This document shows, piece by piece, positions 1 through 9,005 of a DNA stretch of 64,000 bases (positions are counted from its first letter, which is position 1; every line of letters begins with the position of its first letter). Under the pieces are notes generated by a model. The model was not told the origin of the DNA. It made no database searches and worked only from the letters and a program-made list of their open reading frames with translations. The position numbers were made by a program, and so were the translations under genes. This DNA comes from Firmicutes bacterium ASF500 (GTDB lineage Bacteria > Bacillota > Clostridia > Oscillospirales > Oscillospiraceae): NCBI GenBank assembly GCA_000492175.2, contig CP097573.1, positions 1,426,001 through 1,490,000 on the forward strand, written 5' to 3'.

Positions 1-1
1 C

Positions 2-604
2 TCCGACCAGCCCTTTAACCTCAACGGCTACATCTGCCTGCGCTTCTCCGTCGCCTGGGGCTTTGCCTGCCTGTTTGTGGTCAAGCTCCTTCACCCCACG
101 GTGCTGCTGTTCATCCGCCTGATCCCCCAGGTCCTGGGCGTTGTCCTGCTGGCGCTGATGGGGGCGGTGATGGCGGCGGACCTGGCCGCCACTGTCTCCA
201 CCGTCGTCAAGCTGAACCGCCGGCTGGAGCAGATCGACGAGCTGGCCGCCCGGATTAAAGAGGCCTCCAACGAGTTCGGAGAGAACCTGGCCGACCGGGT
301 GCTGGAGGCCGCCGAGGTGGGGGTCGGCTGGAAAGAGGACCTGGACGAGCTGTCCTTCAAGCTGGCGGAGCGCCGGGCCGAGCTGGCCGACAGCCTGGAG
401 GAGTGGGAGGCCCACCGTGAGGAGCACCGGGCTCAGGTCCGCCGCCAGCTGGAGGAGTGGCGCGAGGCCATGGAAAATCTCCACAGCGGGGAGTTTTTTG
501 GGCGCCGCCGCCTGCTGCGGGCCTTCCCCCGCCTGCGCTCCATCGACCACCGGGACGCCCTGGAGCGCCTGCGCCGCCGGACTGAGAATTTTAGAAAACC
601 TTAA
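2..604 (+). CDS. Putative ABC transporter permease, CmpB family (5' partial)
   Basis: The frame is open from the window edge, so this is the 3' part of a gene. A GTG at 77 is probably internal, because residues before it already match the family core. The visible N-terminus reads PFNLNGYICLRFS followed by WGF, the signature stretch of the CmpB-type putative ABC permease family (PF06541). Hydrophobic helices cover roughly the first 60 visible residues. A charged Glu/Arg-rich region of about 110 residues follows and looks like a cytoplasmic coiled coil. Family members are multi-pass membrane proteins of unknown substrate, so no transport function is claimed. The next gene starts 76 bp downstream behind its own promoter. 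Confidence 0.75.
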   Translation, partial: SDQPFNLNGYICLRFSVAWGFACLFVVKLLHPTVLLFIRLIPQVLGVVLLALMGAVMAADLAATVSTVVKLNRRLEQIDELAARIKEASNEFGENLADRVLEAAEVGVGWKEDLDELSFKLAERRAELADSLEEWEAHREEHRAQVRRQLEEWREAMENLHSGEFFGRRRLLRAFPRLRSIDHRDALERLRRRTENFRKP

Positions 605-615
605 CGCTTCCGCCC

Positions 616-645
616 TTTACAATATGGGAAATCTTATGATATAAT
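616..645 (+). promoter_or_regulatory. Sigma-A-type promoter for the DUF1836 gene
   Basis: TTTACA at 616-621 and TATAAT at 640-645 are separated by 18 bp, 35 bp upstream of the DUF1836 start. Confidence 0.55.
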
Positions 646-679
646 TGCCGGGATTTTATCCCAGAAAGAGGCCTCGCCT

Positions 680-1201
680 ATGGACGAACTGCAAAACTTA
701 AAGGACCGCATGGAGCGGGAACGGCCCACCGCCTGGAAGGACCTGCCCGACATCGCCCTCTACATGGATCAGCTGATCTCCTACATGCCCCGCCAGCTCA
801 TCCGCTTTGACGAGGGGAACGCTCTCACCTCCGCAATGGTGAACAACTACATCAAGGACGGCCTGGTCCCCCGGGCGGAGGGCAAGCGGTACGGCCCCAT
901 CCACCTGGGCTATCTCACCGCCGTGGTGGCGCTGAAGCAGGTGCTGTCCGTCCGGGACATCGGCGCGCTGATGGGCGCGGGCCGCGCCCTGGAAAAGACG
1001 CCCCCGGAGCAGTACGCCTATTTCTGTGACGCCCTGGACCACGCCCTCTCCGACACAGCCCAGGCCATCGACCCGGAGGCCGGCCAGTCCGACCTGGCCA
1101 AGATGGCCCTGGACTTCGCCGTGCGCAGCTACGCCAATCAGCTGGCCTGCCAGCGGATTCTCGGCATCCTCCAGCCCCAGGACGGCAAAAAAAACAAGTG
1201 A
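680..1201 (+). CDS. DUF1836 domain protein (putative HTH regulator)
   Basis: This 173-residue protein carries the DUF1836 pattern near residues 45-105 (LTSAMVNNYIKDGLVP, then a KRYGPIHLGYL stretch and KQVLS). The family resembles MerR-type winged helices, so a DNA-binding role is likely but unproven. The C-terminal third is an alpha-helical extension. The gene has its own promoter and an AGAAAGAGG ribosome site. It ends 19 bp before the DegV start, so the two are probably co-transcribed. The lipid link of DegV suggests no obvious target, and none is claimed. Confidence 0.75.
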   Translation: MDELQNLKDRMERERPTAWKDLPDIALYMDQLISYMPRQLIRFDEGNALTSAMVNNYIKDGLVPRAEGKRYGPIHLGYLTAVVALKQVLSVRDIGALMGAGRALEKTPPEQYAYFCDALDHALSDTAQAIDPEAGQSDLAKMALDFAVRSYANQLACQRILGILQPQDGKKNK

Positions 1202-1220
1202 AATAAAAGGAGTCCTTCCT

Positions 1221-2093
1221 ATGTCAGACTTTGTCATCCTCACCGATTCCTCCGCCGATCTGGGCGCCGACCTGGCCCAGCGGCTCAACGTACAGGTCGT
1301 CCCCCTCTGCTTTGTGATGGACGACCATACCTATTATAACTATCCCGACAACCGGGAGATGGACCCCCATGCGTTCTACGACCGCCTGCGCCGCGGGGAC
1401 ATGGCCACCACCAACGCCGTCAACGTGGCCCAGTACACCGAGGCCCTGGAGCCCCTGCTCCAGGAGGGGCGGGATGTGCTCATCCTCGCCTTCTCCTCCG
1501 GCCTGTCCAACACCTATAACTCCTCCCGTCTGGCGGTGGAGGAGCTGAGCGTCAAATACCCCGACCGGAAGCTGTACACCGTGGACACCCTCTGCGCCTC
1601 CCTAGGCCAGGGCCTTCTCGTGTGGTACGCCGCCCGGGAGCGGGACCGGGGCCACTCCATTGACGAGGTCCGGGATTGGGTGGAGGAGCGCAAGCTGAAT
1701 CTGTGCCACCAGTTCACCGTGGACGACCTCCACTTCCTCAAGCGGGGCGGGCGCATCTCCGCCGCCACCGCTATGGTGGGCTCCATGCTGCACATCAAAC
1801 CCGTCCTCCATGTGAACGACGAGGGCCTCCTCGTAAGCACCGGCAAGGCCCGGGGCCGTCAGGCCGCCCTCAAGGCCCTGGTGGACCGGATGGAGGAGAC
1901 CGCCATCGACTCAGGGAGCCTCACCGTCTTCATCAGCCACGGCGACTGCCTGGAGGACGCCCAGACCGTGGAGCGCATGGTCCGGGACCGCTTCGGCGTC
2001 CAGGAGATTTATATCAACTACGTGGGCCCCGTCATCGGCGCCCACTCCGGCCCGGGCACCGTGGCCCTGTTCTATGTTGGGACCAACCGGTAA
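1221..2093 (+). CDS. DegV family fatty-acid-binding protein
   Basis: The chosen ATG at 1221 has AAAGGAG 8 bp upstream and gives a 290-residue protein, normal for DegV. It opens with the family signature FVILTDSSADL. The middle carries SSGLSNTYNSSRLA and a LHFLKRGGRIS stretch typical of DegV, and the C-terminus has the IGAHSGPGTVALFY motif. DegV proteins bind fatty acids in a deep pocket. In Firmicutes FakB members present fatty acids to FakA kinase for phosphorylation. No FakA gene is in the window, so whether this copy is a FakB is open. It lies directly downstream of the DUF1836 gene. Confidence 0.9.
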   Translation: MSDFVILTDSSADLGADLAQRLNVQVVPLCFVMDDHTYYNYPDNREMDPHAFYDRLRRGDMATTNAVNVAQYTEALEPLLQEGRDVLILAFSSGLSNTYNSSRLAVEELSVKYPDRKLYTVDTLCASLGQGLLVWYAARERDRGHSIDEVRDWVEERKLNLCHQFTVDDLHFLKRGGRISAATAMVGSMLHIKPVLHVNDEGLLVSTGKARGRQAALKALVDRMEETAIDSGSLTVFISHGDCLEDAQTVERMVRDRFGVQEIYINYVGPVIGAHSGPGTVALFYVGTNR

Positions 2094-2098
2094 ACATC

Positions 2099-2213
2099 GG
2101 GCCGCCGCCCTTGCCTTACATTCGATATGTAGGGCAAGGGCGGCGGCCCGGCGCGCCGTCCCCCGAGGACACGCATTCTCCGTGGACGGCGCGCCGAGGT
2201 CGTCGCGCCCTAC
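2099..2213. repeat. Composite dispersed inverted repeat (TGTAGGG family)
   Basis: Two nested palindromes fill the degV-prmA gap. GGGCCGCCGCCCTTGCC (2099 on) pairs with its complement ending at 2149. A GGCGCGCCGTCC arm pairs with GGACGGCGCGCCG, and the outer edge ends GTCGCGCCCTAC at 2213. The second half is the same family as the copies at 5836-5918 and 11662-11743. A short CCTCCCTCAGAGAGGG stretch follows near 2225. Confidence 0.75.
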
Positions 2214-2267
2214 ACGCCTAAAGCCTCCCTCAGAGAGGGGGCCTATTAAAAGACGGGATGTGTAACT

Positions 2268-3218
2268 ATGGACGAAATCAAATGGCTTGAGGTGGCCGTC
2301 AACACCACCCCGGACAAGCTGGACCAGGTGTGCGCCCGATTGGCCGCCGCCGGGATGGACAGCCTGGTGATCGAGGACGAGCAGGATTTCCTAAACTTCC
2401 TGGAGCAGAACCGGCAGTATTGGGACTATGTAGACCAGGAGCTGCTGGACCGGATGAAGGGGGTCACCCGGGTGAAGTTCTACGTCACTGACGACGGAGA
2501 CGGACGGGAGCAGCTGGCCCGGTACACCCAGGGGCTGGACTGCGAGTACACCGCCACCCCCCTGGCCGACAACGACTGGGCCTACAGCTGGCAGAAGTAC
2601 TACAAGCCCCTGGAGATCGGGGCGCGGCTCTACGTGGTGCCCCAGTGGATGCGGGAGGAGCCCGTCCCGGCGGGCCGGGTGCCCTTCTACCTCAACCCCG
2701 GCCTCACCTTCGGCACCGGCTCCCACGCCTCCACCCAGCTGTGCCTGGAGGGGGTGGAGGAGCATACCGCCCCCGGGCGGGACGTACTGGACCTGGGCTG
2801 CGGCAGCGGCATTCTGTCCATCGCCGCGCTGTGTCTGGGGGCCGGGTCCGCCGTGGCGGTGGACATCGACCCCAAGGCGGCGGACGTGGCCTATGAAAAC
2901 GCCGCCCTCAACGGCATCGGACGGGACCGGTACACCGTCCGGGCGGGCAACGTGCTGGCCGACAGAGCCCTGGCGGCGGAGCTGGCCCAAAAGCGCTATC
3001 ATCTGGTGCTGGCCAACATCGTGGCCGACGTTATCATCCCCCTAGCCCCCCAGGTCCCCGGACTGCTGGAGGAGGACGGCGTGTTCCTCTGCTCCGGCAT
3101 CATCGACACCCGGACCCATGAGGTGGAGGCCGCTTTGAAGCAGGCGGGCCTCACCGTTACTAAAAAATGGGAGAAAAACGGCTGGGCGGCGCTGGAGGCA
3201 GTGCGGTCCGCCCCCTGA
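2268..3218 (+). CDS. prmA: Ribosomal protein L11 methyltransferase
   Basis: This 316-residue protein has the two-part PrmA layout: an N-terminal substrate-recognition domain (residues 1-110), then a Rossmann S-adenosylmethionine domain. Motif I is VLDLGCGSGILSIAAL near residue 173, the acidic loop AVDIDPKA follows, and the catalytic-region ANIVADVI lies near 247. PrmA trimethylates ribosomal protein L11 in the cytoplasm. Length is normal for the family. The gene ends just before a strong hairpin shared with the convergent clpC gene. Confidence 0.93.
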   Translation: MDEIKWLEVAVNTTPDKLDQVCARLAAAGMDSLVIEDEQDFLNFLEQNRQYWDYVDQELLDRMKGVTRVKFYVTDDGDGREQLARYTQGLDCEYTATPLADNDWAYSWQKYYKPLEIGARLYVVPQWMREEPVPAGRVPFYLNPGLTFGTGSHASTQLCLEGVEEHTAPGRDVLDLGCGSGILSIAALCLGAGSAVAVDIDPKAADVAYENAALNGIGRDRYTVRAGNVLADRALAAELAQKRYHLVLANIVADVIIPLAPQVPGLLEEDGVFLCSGIIDTRTHEVEAALKQAGLTVTKKWEKNGWAALEAVRSAP

Positions 3219-3232
3219 TAAACCCAAAAACC

Positions 3233-3263
3233 TTGGGCGGCCCGTCTGGGCCGCCCAAATCTA
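3233..3263. terminator. Bidirectional terminator between prmA and clpC
   Basis: TTGGGCGGCC (3233-3242) pairs perfectly with GGCCGCCCAA (3249-3258) around a 6-nt loop. A/T-rich flanks lie on both sides, between two convergent genes. Confidence 0.8.
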
Positions 3264-3266
3264 TTG

Positions 3267-5696
3267 TTACACCAGCCGCACCCGGACCTGGTCCCCCTGG
3301 GCCATAACCTTGAGGGTATCCCCGGTTTTCAGCTGGCCGGTGAGCATCAAATCGGCGGCGGGGTCCTCCACCAGAGAGGCGATGGCCCGGCGCAGGGGCC
3401 GCGCGCCGTATTCCCGAGCGCCGTGTCCGGCCAGGAGGGTCACCGCCCCCTCCTCCACCTCCATGCCTACCCCCAGCTTGTCCAGCCGCTTCCCGGTCTC
3501 GGCCAGGAGCTGGCGGGTAATGGCGTTGAGGGTCGCCTGATCCAGGGGATGGAAGACCAGGGTGGCGTCCAGGCGGTTGAGGAACTCGGGGGCGAAGGTG
3601 TTGGAGGCGTCGGACAGCACCGCCTTCTCCAGCTCCTCCCGCTCGGCCTCCCCCCCGGCGGCGAAGCCCAGCCGCCTCCCCTTGGCAAACCGCTGGGCCC
3701 CCAGATTGGAGGTCATCACCAGGACGGTGTTGCGGAAATCGGTCCTTTTCCCCTGGGCGTCGGTGAGCACCCCCTCCTCCATCACCTGGAGGAGGACGGA
3801 CCAGATGTCCCGGTGGGCCTTCTCCAGCTCGTCCAGCAGGACTACCGACCAGGGGTGCCGCCGCACCCGCTCGGTGAGCTGGCCCCCCTCCTCATGGCCC
3901 ACATAGCCGGGCGGGGAGCCCAGCAGGCGGGACACGGTGTGGGCCTCCATATACTCCGACATGTCGAAACGGAGCAGGGCCTCCTCGCTTCCGAAGAGGG
4001 TCCGGGCCAGGGAGCGGCACAGCTGGGTCTTGCCCACCCCGCTGGGACCCAGAAGGAGGAAGCAGCCCACCGGCCTCCGGGGGTCCTTCAACCCCAGACG
4101 GCCCCGGCGGATGGCCCGGGTGACCGTGTCCACCGCCCTGTCCTGGCCCAGAAGGTGGCGGCGCAAGGCGGTGTCCAGCTCAGCCAGAGCCCTTTTGTCC
4201 GCCTCGTCCGGGTCGCAGACGGGCACCCCCGTCCACTGGGACAGCACCGCCTGGATGTGGTGGGGCTCCACAGCGAACTGCCCCCGGCCCGACTGCCACT
4301 TCTGGCGCTCCACGTCCAGCTCCCGGCGGAAATCCCGCTCCACGTTGCGCAGGATGGCGGCCTGTTCAAAGTCCTGACGGCGGACCGCGTCGGCCAGCTG
4401 GCGTCCCGCCTGGGACACCCGGCCCTCCAGCCGCTGGAGCTCCGGAGGCAGGGCCTTGCCCGACAGCCGGGCCTGCGCCGCCGCCTCGTCCACCAGGTCG
4501 ATGGCCTTGTCGGGTAAAAACCGCTGGGGCAGATAGCGGCAGGACAGGTCCACCGCCGCCTCCAGGGCGCTGTCCGAGATGATGAGGTGGTGGTGGGCCT
4601 CATACCGGCCCCGGAGGCCCTGCAAAATTTCCAGCGCCTCCGCCCGGCTGGGCTCCTTGACGGTGACGGGCTGGAACCGCCGCTCCAGGGCGGCGTCCTT
4701 TTCGATATACTTGCGGTACTCGTCGATGGTGGTGGCCCCAATCACTTGCAGCTCCCCCCGGCTCAGGGCGGGCTTGAGGATGTTGGCGGCGTCAATGGCC
4801 CCCTCGGCGCTGCCCGCCCCCACGATGGTGTGGAGCTCGTCGATGAAGAGGATGATGTTCCCCGCCCGGCGGACCTCCTGGAGGACGTGCTTCAGCTTCT
4901 CCTCAAACTCCCCCCGGTACTTGGTGCCCGCCACCATGGCGGACAGGTCCAGGGCGTACAGCCGCTTGCCCAGCAGGTGCTGGGGGGCGGTGCCGTCGGC
5001 GATGGCGGCGGCGAGACCCTCCACCACCGCCGTTTTGCCCACCCCCGGCTCGCCAATGAGGGCGGGGTTGTTCTTGGTCCGGCGGGAGAGGATCTGAATC
5101 ACCCGCTCCAGCTCCTCCCCCCGGCCAATGACCGGGTCCAGACGGCCCTCCGCGGCCATGCGGGTTAAGTCCCGGGCGCACTGGTCCAGCTGGCGGGTGT
5201 CGCCGTTGGGACGGGCCTCCGGCTCCCTGGGCCGGGGCTTGGGGGCGGGGGCCTCCTCCCCGCCACCCAGAGACGCGGAGACCGACCGGTACAGCCCGTC
5301 GGCCTCCACCCCGCAGTGGGCCAGCAGCCGGGCCGCCCCGCTGCCCCGAGTCCGCAGCAGACCCAGCAGCAGATGCTCGGAGTTTACCGCCCCCTGGCCC
5401 AGGCGGCGGCTCTCCTGCACCGCCCCCTGAATGGCCAGACAGCAGTTGGGGGTCAGGCCCTGAAAGCTGGCCTTGGCGGGCACGCCCGTCCCCACCCGCT
5501 GGGCAATGGCCGCCCGCAGCGCCTGGCTGTCCGCCCCCGCCCGGCGCAGGGCCATGGCGGCCGGACTGAACTCCTGGCCGGCCAGCCCCAAAAGCAGATG
5601 CTCGCTGCCCACATAGCTGTGCCCCAGCTTGGCCGCGTTCTCCTGCGCCAGCCGGATGGCCCCCAGAGCGGTGGATGTGAATTGACTGTCGGACAT
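3267..5696 (-). CDS. clpC: ClpC-type AAA+ unfoldase (Hsp100)
   Basis: This 809-residue protein has a double Clp N domain (residues 1-145, with [13 protein letters not shown] and [11 protein letters not shown]). The first AAA module has Walker A GEPGVGKT and Walker B LFIDELH. A central UVR-like coiled segment sits near residues 410-450. The second AAA module has GPSGVGKT, then the C-terminal D2 domain. Clp ATPases of this class unfold proteins for ClpP or act as chaperones. The usual Firmicute operon partners ctsR, mcsA and mcsB are not next to it, so it is an orphan copy. ClpE or ClpL identity is a minor alternative. The start is ATG with GAGGTGAG upstream. Confidence 0.9.
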   Translation of the reverse strand: MSDSQFTSTALGAIRLAQENAAKLGHSYVGSEHLLLGLAGQEFSPAAMALRRAGADSQALRAAIAQRVGTGVPAKASFQGLTPNCCLAIQGAVQESRRLGQGAVNSEHLLLGLLRTRGSGAARLLAHCGVEADGLYRSVSASLGGGEEAPAPKPRPREPEARPNGDTRQLDQCARDLTRMAAEGRLDPVIGRGEELERVIQILSRRTKNNPALIGEPGVGKTAVVEGLAAAIADGTAPQHLLGKRLYALDLSAMVAGTKYRGEFEEKLKHVLQEVRRAGNIILFIDELHTIVGAGSAEGAIDAANILKPALSRGELQVIGATTIDEYRKYIEKDAALERRFQPVTVKEPSRAEALEILQGLRGRYEAHHHLIISDSALEAAVDLSCRYLPQRFLPDKAIDLVDEAAAQARLSGKALPPELQRLEGRVSQAGRQLADAVRRQDFEQAAILRNVERDFRRELDVERQKWQSGRGQFAVEPHHIQAVLSQWTGVPVCDPDEADKRALAELDTALRRHLLGQDRAVDTVTRAIRRGRLGLKDPRRPVGCFLLLGPSGVGKTQLCRSLARTLFGSEEALLRFDMSEYMEAHTVSRLLGSPPGYVGHEEGGQLTERVRRHPWSVVLLDELEKAHRDIWSVLLQVMEEGVLTDAQGKRTDFRNTVLVMTSNLGAQRFAKGRRLGFAAGGEAEREELEKAVLSDASNTFAPEFLNRLDATLVFHPLDQATLNAITRQLLAETGKRLDKLGVGMEVEEGAVTLLAGHGAREYGARPLRRAIASLVEDPAADLMLTGQLKTGDTLKVMAQGDQVRVRLV

Positions 5697-5835
5697 GATT
5701 CGCTCACCTCAGAACTCAAGTGTTTTTACCATCATGCCCAAATTTTTCGGGGTTTAGCCCTGTGAAAACGGGGTTTTTTTGTTGAAAATGTCGAAAAAGG
5801 TTTCCTGGATTTGTGAGGCAATCGTGAGGACGCAC

Positions 5836-5918
5836 GTAGGGCGCGACGACCCGGCGCGCCGTCCTCCCGAGGATGCCCCGCTCTCCGTAGACGGCGCGCC
5901 GGGGTCGTCGCGCCCTAC
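5836..5918. repeat. Dispersed inverted repeat, GGCGCGCC type
   Basis: A near-perfect inverted repeat. GTAGGGCGCGACGACCCGG opens it, a GGCGCGCCGTC arm pairs with GACGGCGCGCC, and it closes with GTCGCGCCCTAC. It lies between clpC and the Spo0A-C-like gene, and its edge supplies that gene's TAG stop. It matches the repeats at 2099-2213 and 11662-11743. Confidence 0.8.
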
Positions 5919-6271
5919 ACCTCGGGGCCTCCGCAGGGAAAGGCTTCTTGTTCTTCCAGATAGGCACAATAAGTCACCATCACTTCGCGGGAAATGATTT
6001 TCACAAATGTATACGAATCAAACCCTTTGCTGAACGCCTGAGTATACCACTCAGGATTTTTTCTTCTCATGGTCTGCGCAATTCCCCTCAGCGAGCAGAA
6101 AATAATCTTTTTCTCAACACCATATTTGTGAGCCACATCCTTAAAAATCTTTGACATCAGCATGTCTCTGGGATGAAACAGGTACATATCCACCAATTCT
6201 ATATAATCCACCCCTTTTGATTCTCTTATCACCCCGTGCTGACGTAAAACACAAATAGTAAAGTCCTTCAC
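5915..6271 (-). CDS. Spo0A C-terminal-domain-like protein without receiver
   Basis: I chose the GTG at 6271 (118 residues) because GAGGGGAG sits 8 bp upstream. The longer frame to 6349 would translate the palindromic operators. The N-terminal 70 residues follow the Spo0A effector-domain pattern: ICVLRQHGV, KGVDYIELVDMY, then HPRDMLMSKIFKDVAHKYGV and a recognition-like helix with SLRGIA. No receiver domain is present, so it would not be phospho-regulated. It is divergent from an XRE regulator across a shared operator region. The stop codon lies in the edge of a dispersed repeat, so the native C-terminus may have been longer. Assignment to the Spo0A_C superfamily is by eye only. Confidence 0.55.
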   Translation of the reverse strand: MKDFTICVLRQHGVIRESKGVDYIELVDMYLFHPRDMLMSKIFKDVAHKYGVEKKIIFCSLRGIAQTMRRKNPEWYTQAFSKGFDSYTFVKIISREVMVTYCAYLEEQEAFPCGGPEV

Positions 6272-6291
6272 GATCTTTTTTCTCCCCTCGA

Positions 6292-6386
6292 AATAGTGAT
6301 ATATCACTATTCTATCACAAACCGCGAAGTAGTGAAATATCACTAACATATTTTCCTCAACTTCTTCATGATATTAGTGATATATC
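6292..6386. promoter_or_regulatory. Three palindromic operators in a divergent promoter region
   Basis: AATAGTGATATATCACTATT at 6292-6311 is a perfect 20-bp palindrome. TAGTGAAATATCACTA at 6330-6345 is a near copy, and TAGTGATATATC at 6375-6386 is a third partial copy. They fill the gap between the divergent Spo0A-C-like gene and the XRE gene. Autoregulation by one of the two products is the natural inference. Confidence 0.65.
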
Positions 6387-6406
6387 GAGGGGGAGGAGTC
6401 TTTGCT

Positions 6407-6649
6407 ATGGATACCCGGCAGGCTGTGGCGCGACGGATCTTGGAATTGTGCCGGGCGCGGGGCATCACGCCCAACGGATTGAGCTATTTATCCGGCGTGT
6501 CTCAGTCCACCATCAAAAGCATCCTGAATGGTGAGAGCAAAAACCCCGGATGTGTTACAATCAAAAAGCTTTGCGACGGATTTGGCATCACCCTGGGGGA
6601 ATTTTTCTCCACGCCTGAGATCGACGCGCTGGAGCAGGAGCTCAAGTAG
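6407..6649 (+). CDS. Small XRE-family HTH regulator
   Basis: The ATG at 6407 has GGGAGGAG 8 bp upstream and gives an 80-residue single-domain protein. The helix-turn-helix spans about residues 18-45 (GLSYLSGVSQSTIKSILNG), followed by the common IKKLCDGFGITLGEFF tail of Cro/CI-type proteins. It is divergent from the Spo0A-C-like gene. The operator nearest its start (6375-6386) would overlap its promoter, which suggests autorepression. Confidence 0.8.
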   Translation: MDTRQAVARRILELCRARGITPNGLSYLSGVSQSTIKSILNGESKNPGCVTIKKLCDGFGITLGEFFSTPEIDALEQELK

Positions 6650-6701
6650 GACATATTTTTCCTGTCCTTTTTATTTCCACCACAAAGCCTCAAAAAAACA
6701 G

Positions 6702-6730
6702 TTGTCAGGAGCGGTCTTTTAGTGTATAAT
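6702..6730 (+). promoter_or_regulatory. Sigma-A promoter for the EF-G-like gene
   Basis: TTGTCA (6702-6707) and a perfect TATAAT (6725-6730) are separated by 17 bp, 75 bp upstream of the start codon. Confidence 0.75.
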
Positions 6731-6804
6731 GACTAACAGCGTGTAACGCCCGTTTTTGAGCTTTGTCTGGGGCGATACTCAAACGATAAGGAGTGGAACC
6801 AATT

Positions 6805-8877
6805 ATGAGCTATTCTGTACAAAACATCCGCAACGTGGCCCTGATCGGACATGGCGGCAGCGGCAAGACCGCTCTGGCCGAAAGTCTGCTGTACATGACC
6901 AAGGCCATTGACCGCATGGGCAAGGCCACCGACGGCAACACCGTCTGCGACTACGACCCCGAGGAGGTCAAGCGCCAGATTTCCATCTCCCTGGCCGTGG
7001 CCCCCGTGGAGTTCAAGGGCTGCAAGATCAACGTGCTGGACACCCCGGGCGGCTTTGACTTCTCCGGCGAGGTGATGGAGGCCCTCCGGGCCGCCGACGC
7101 GGCCATTATCGTCTGCTCCGCCAAGGACGGCATCTCCGTGGGCCTGGAGAAGGCCTGGAAATACTGCGAGGAGCGGAACATGCCCCGGTTTATCTACATC
7201 TCCAAGACCGACGAGGACAACTCTGACTATAACGCCACCTTCGAGGCCCTCCGCGCCAAGTACGGCAACAAGATTGCCCCCCTGGTGGTCCCCATCTGGG
7301 ACGACAACAAGAAGGTCACCGGCATCATCGACGTGCTGAACAAGCGGGCCTATGAGATGCAGAAGCTCCAGCGGGTGGAGATCGAGCTGCCCGAGGGCAA
7401 GGGCGACGTGGTCACCGAGTTCAACGACGCTTTGAAAGAGTCCGTGGCCGAGACCAGCGAGGAGTTTATGGAAAAATTCTTCGGCGGCGAGGACTTCACC
7501 TACGCCGAGATGATCCAGGGCCTGCGCCAGGGCGTCCGGGAGCTGTCCCTGTTCCCCGTACTGTGCGGCTCCGCCGTCAACTGCATGGGCTCCCTGATGC
7601 TGATGGACTACATCATGGAGCTGCTGCCCACCCCCATGGAGGGCAACTACCACAAGGCCACCCTGCAAAACGGCGAGACCGAGGAGTTCGTGGTCTCCCC
7701 CGGCGGCGTGCCCACCGCCTTCGTGTTCAAGACGGTGTCCGACCAGTATGGCAAATACTCCTTCATCAAGGTTCTGTCCGGCCACATCACCTCCGACCTC
7801 ACCCTGGTCAACGCCCGTACCGGCGCCTCCGAGAAGCTGGGCCGGCTGTATGTGATGAAGGGCAAGCGGGCCGAGGAGGTCAAGGACCTGTCCTGCGGCG
7901 ACATCGGCGCCATCGGCAAGATGGACAAGGTGAAAACCGGCGACACCCTGTGCGACAGCCGCAAGGTAGTGGCCTTGAAACAGATTCCCTTCGCCGAGCC
8001 CTGCTACTCGGTGGCCATCGCCCCCAAGACCCGGGGCCAGGAGGACAAGGTGGCTCAGGGCCTGTACCGCCTCAACGAGGAGGACCCCTCCTTCACCCTG
8101 GTCAACAACGGTGAGACCCATCAGATGGTCCTCACCGGCTCGGGCGACATCCAAGTGGACGTGCTGGTCAGCAAGCTGAAGAGCCGCTTCAACGTGGAGG
8201 CAGTTCTCAGCGAGACCCGGGTGCCCTACCGGGAGAAGATTCGCAAGACCGTCCAGAAGCAGGGGCGGCATAAGAAGCAGACCGGCGGCTCCGGCCAGTT
8301 CGGCGACGTGTGGATCCGCTTCGAGCCCAACCTGGAGGAGGAACAGATGGTCTTCGCCGAGGAGGTCTTCGGCGGCTCCGTGCCCAAGAACTTCTTCCCC
8401 GCCGTGGAGAAGGGCCTGCGCGAGGCCTGCGTCCACGGCCCCCTGGCCGGCTACCCCGTGGTCAATTTGAAGGCCGTCCTGTACGACGGAAGCTACCACC
8501 CCGTGGACTCCTCCGAAATCGCCTTCAAGACCGCCGCCCAGCTGGCCTACAAGGCCGCTATGCCCGAGGCCAACCCCGTCCTGCTGGAGCCCGTGGGCGA
8601 GCTGAAGGTCACCGTGCCCGACAGCTACATGGGCGATGTCATCGGCGACCTGAACAAGCGCCGGGGCCGTGTCATGGGCATGAATCCCACTGGCGACGGC
8701 GACCAGATCATTGAGGCCGAGGTCCCCATGGCCGAGATGACCTCCTACGCCATCGACCTGCGGGCTATGACCCAGTCCCGCGGCTCCTACACCTTCCACT
8801 TTATCCGCTATGAGGACTGCCCCCCCGCCGCCCAGGACAAGGCCATCGCCGCCGCCAAGGCTATGGCTGAGGAATAA
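6805..8877 (+). CDS. fusA: Elongation factor G paralogue (EF-G II type translational GTPase)
   Basis: The ATG at 6805 was chosen over an in-frame GTG at 6793 that overlaps the AAGGAG site. The product has 690 residues. G1 is GHGGSGKT near residue 12 and G3 is DTPGGFDF. The G4 position reads SKTD rather than the canonical NKxD. Domains II to V follow in EF-G order. The GHGGSGKT variant is typical of the second, non-essential EF-G lineage in Firmicutes rather than the fusA of the str operon, and no ribosomal genes flank it. A role in ribosome function under stress is inference. It has its own promoter and a strong terminator. Confidence 0.88.
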   Translation: MSYSVQNIRNVALIGHGGSGKTALAESLLYMTKAIDRMGKATDGNTVCDYDPEEVKRQISISLAVAPVEFKGCKINVLDTPGGFDFSGEVMEALRAADAAIIVCSAKDGISVGLEKAWKYCEERNMPRFIYISKTDEDNSDYNATFEALRAKYGNKIAPLVVPIWDDNKKVTGIIDVLNKRAYEMQKLQRVEIELPEGKGDVVTEFNDALKESVAETSEEFMEKFFGGEDFTYAEMIQGLRQGVRELSLFPVLCGSAVNCMGSLMLMDYIMELLPTPMEGNYHKATLQNGETEEFVVSPGGVPTAFVFKTVSDQYGKYSFIKVLSGHITSDLTLVNARTGASEKLGRLYVMKGKRAEEVKDLSCGDIGAIGKMDKVKTGDTLCDSRKVVALKQIPFAEPCYSVAIAPKTRGQEDKVAQGLYRLNEEDPSFTLVNNGETHQMVLTGSGDIQVDVLVSKLKSRFNVEAVLSETRVPYREKIRKTVQKQGRHKKQTGGSGQFGDVWIRFEPNLEEEQMVFAEEVFGGSVPKNFFPAVEKGLREACVHGPLAGYPVVNLKAVLYDGSYHPVDSSEIAFKTAAQLAYKAAMPEANPVLLEPVGELKVTVPDSYMGDVIGDLNKRRGRVMGMNPTGDGDQIIEAEVPMAEMTSYAIDLRAMTQSRGSYTFHFIRYEDCPPAAQDKAIAAAKAMAEE

Positions 8878-8889
8878 GACATAAATTCA

Positions 8890-8928
8890 AACCCGCTGAG
8901 AAGCCTTTGCTTCTCAGCGGGTTTTTTA
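8890..8928 (+). terminator. Intrinsic terminator after the EF-G-like gene
   Basis: ACCCGCTGAGAAG pairs with CTTCTCAGCGGGT around a short loop and is followed by TTTTTT, 13 bp after the stop. Confidence 0.9.
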
Positions 8929-8999
8929 GCCTCCCTCCAGGAAGGAGTACTCCCTCAGTCACCGCCGTTGGCGGCGACAGCTCCCTCAGAGAGGGAGCC
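8929..8999. repeat. CCTCCCT...AGGGAGG-type dispersed repeat
   Basis: CCTCCCTCCAGGAAGGAG, a central CCGCCGTTGGCGG hairpin, and CTCCCTCAGAGAGGGAGCC form an interspersed palindromic block. A partial copy of the edge motif occurs near 2225. Confidence 0.5.
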
Positions 9000-9005
9000 T
9001 TTGTT

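Noticed and set aside
6733..8799. A 688-residue open frame antisense to the EF-G gene
   Set aside because: The translation is a His/Gly/Leu/Val-rich shadow of high-GC codon bias. It has no domains, and the sense frame has all EF-G motifs.
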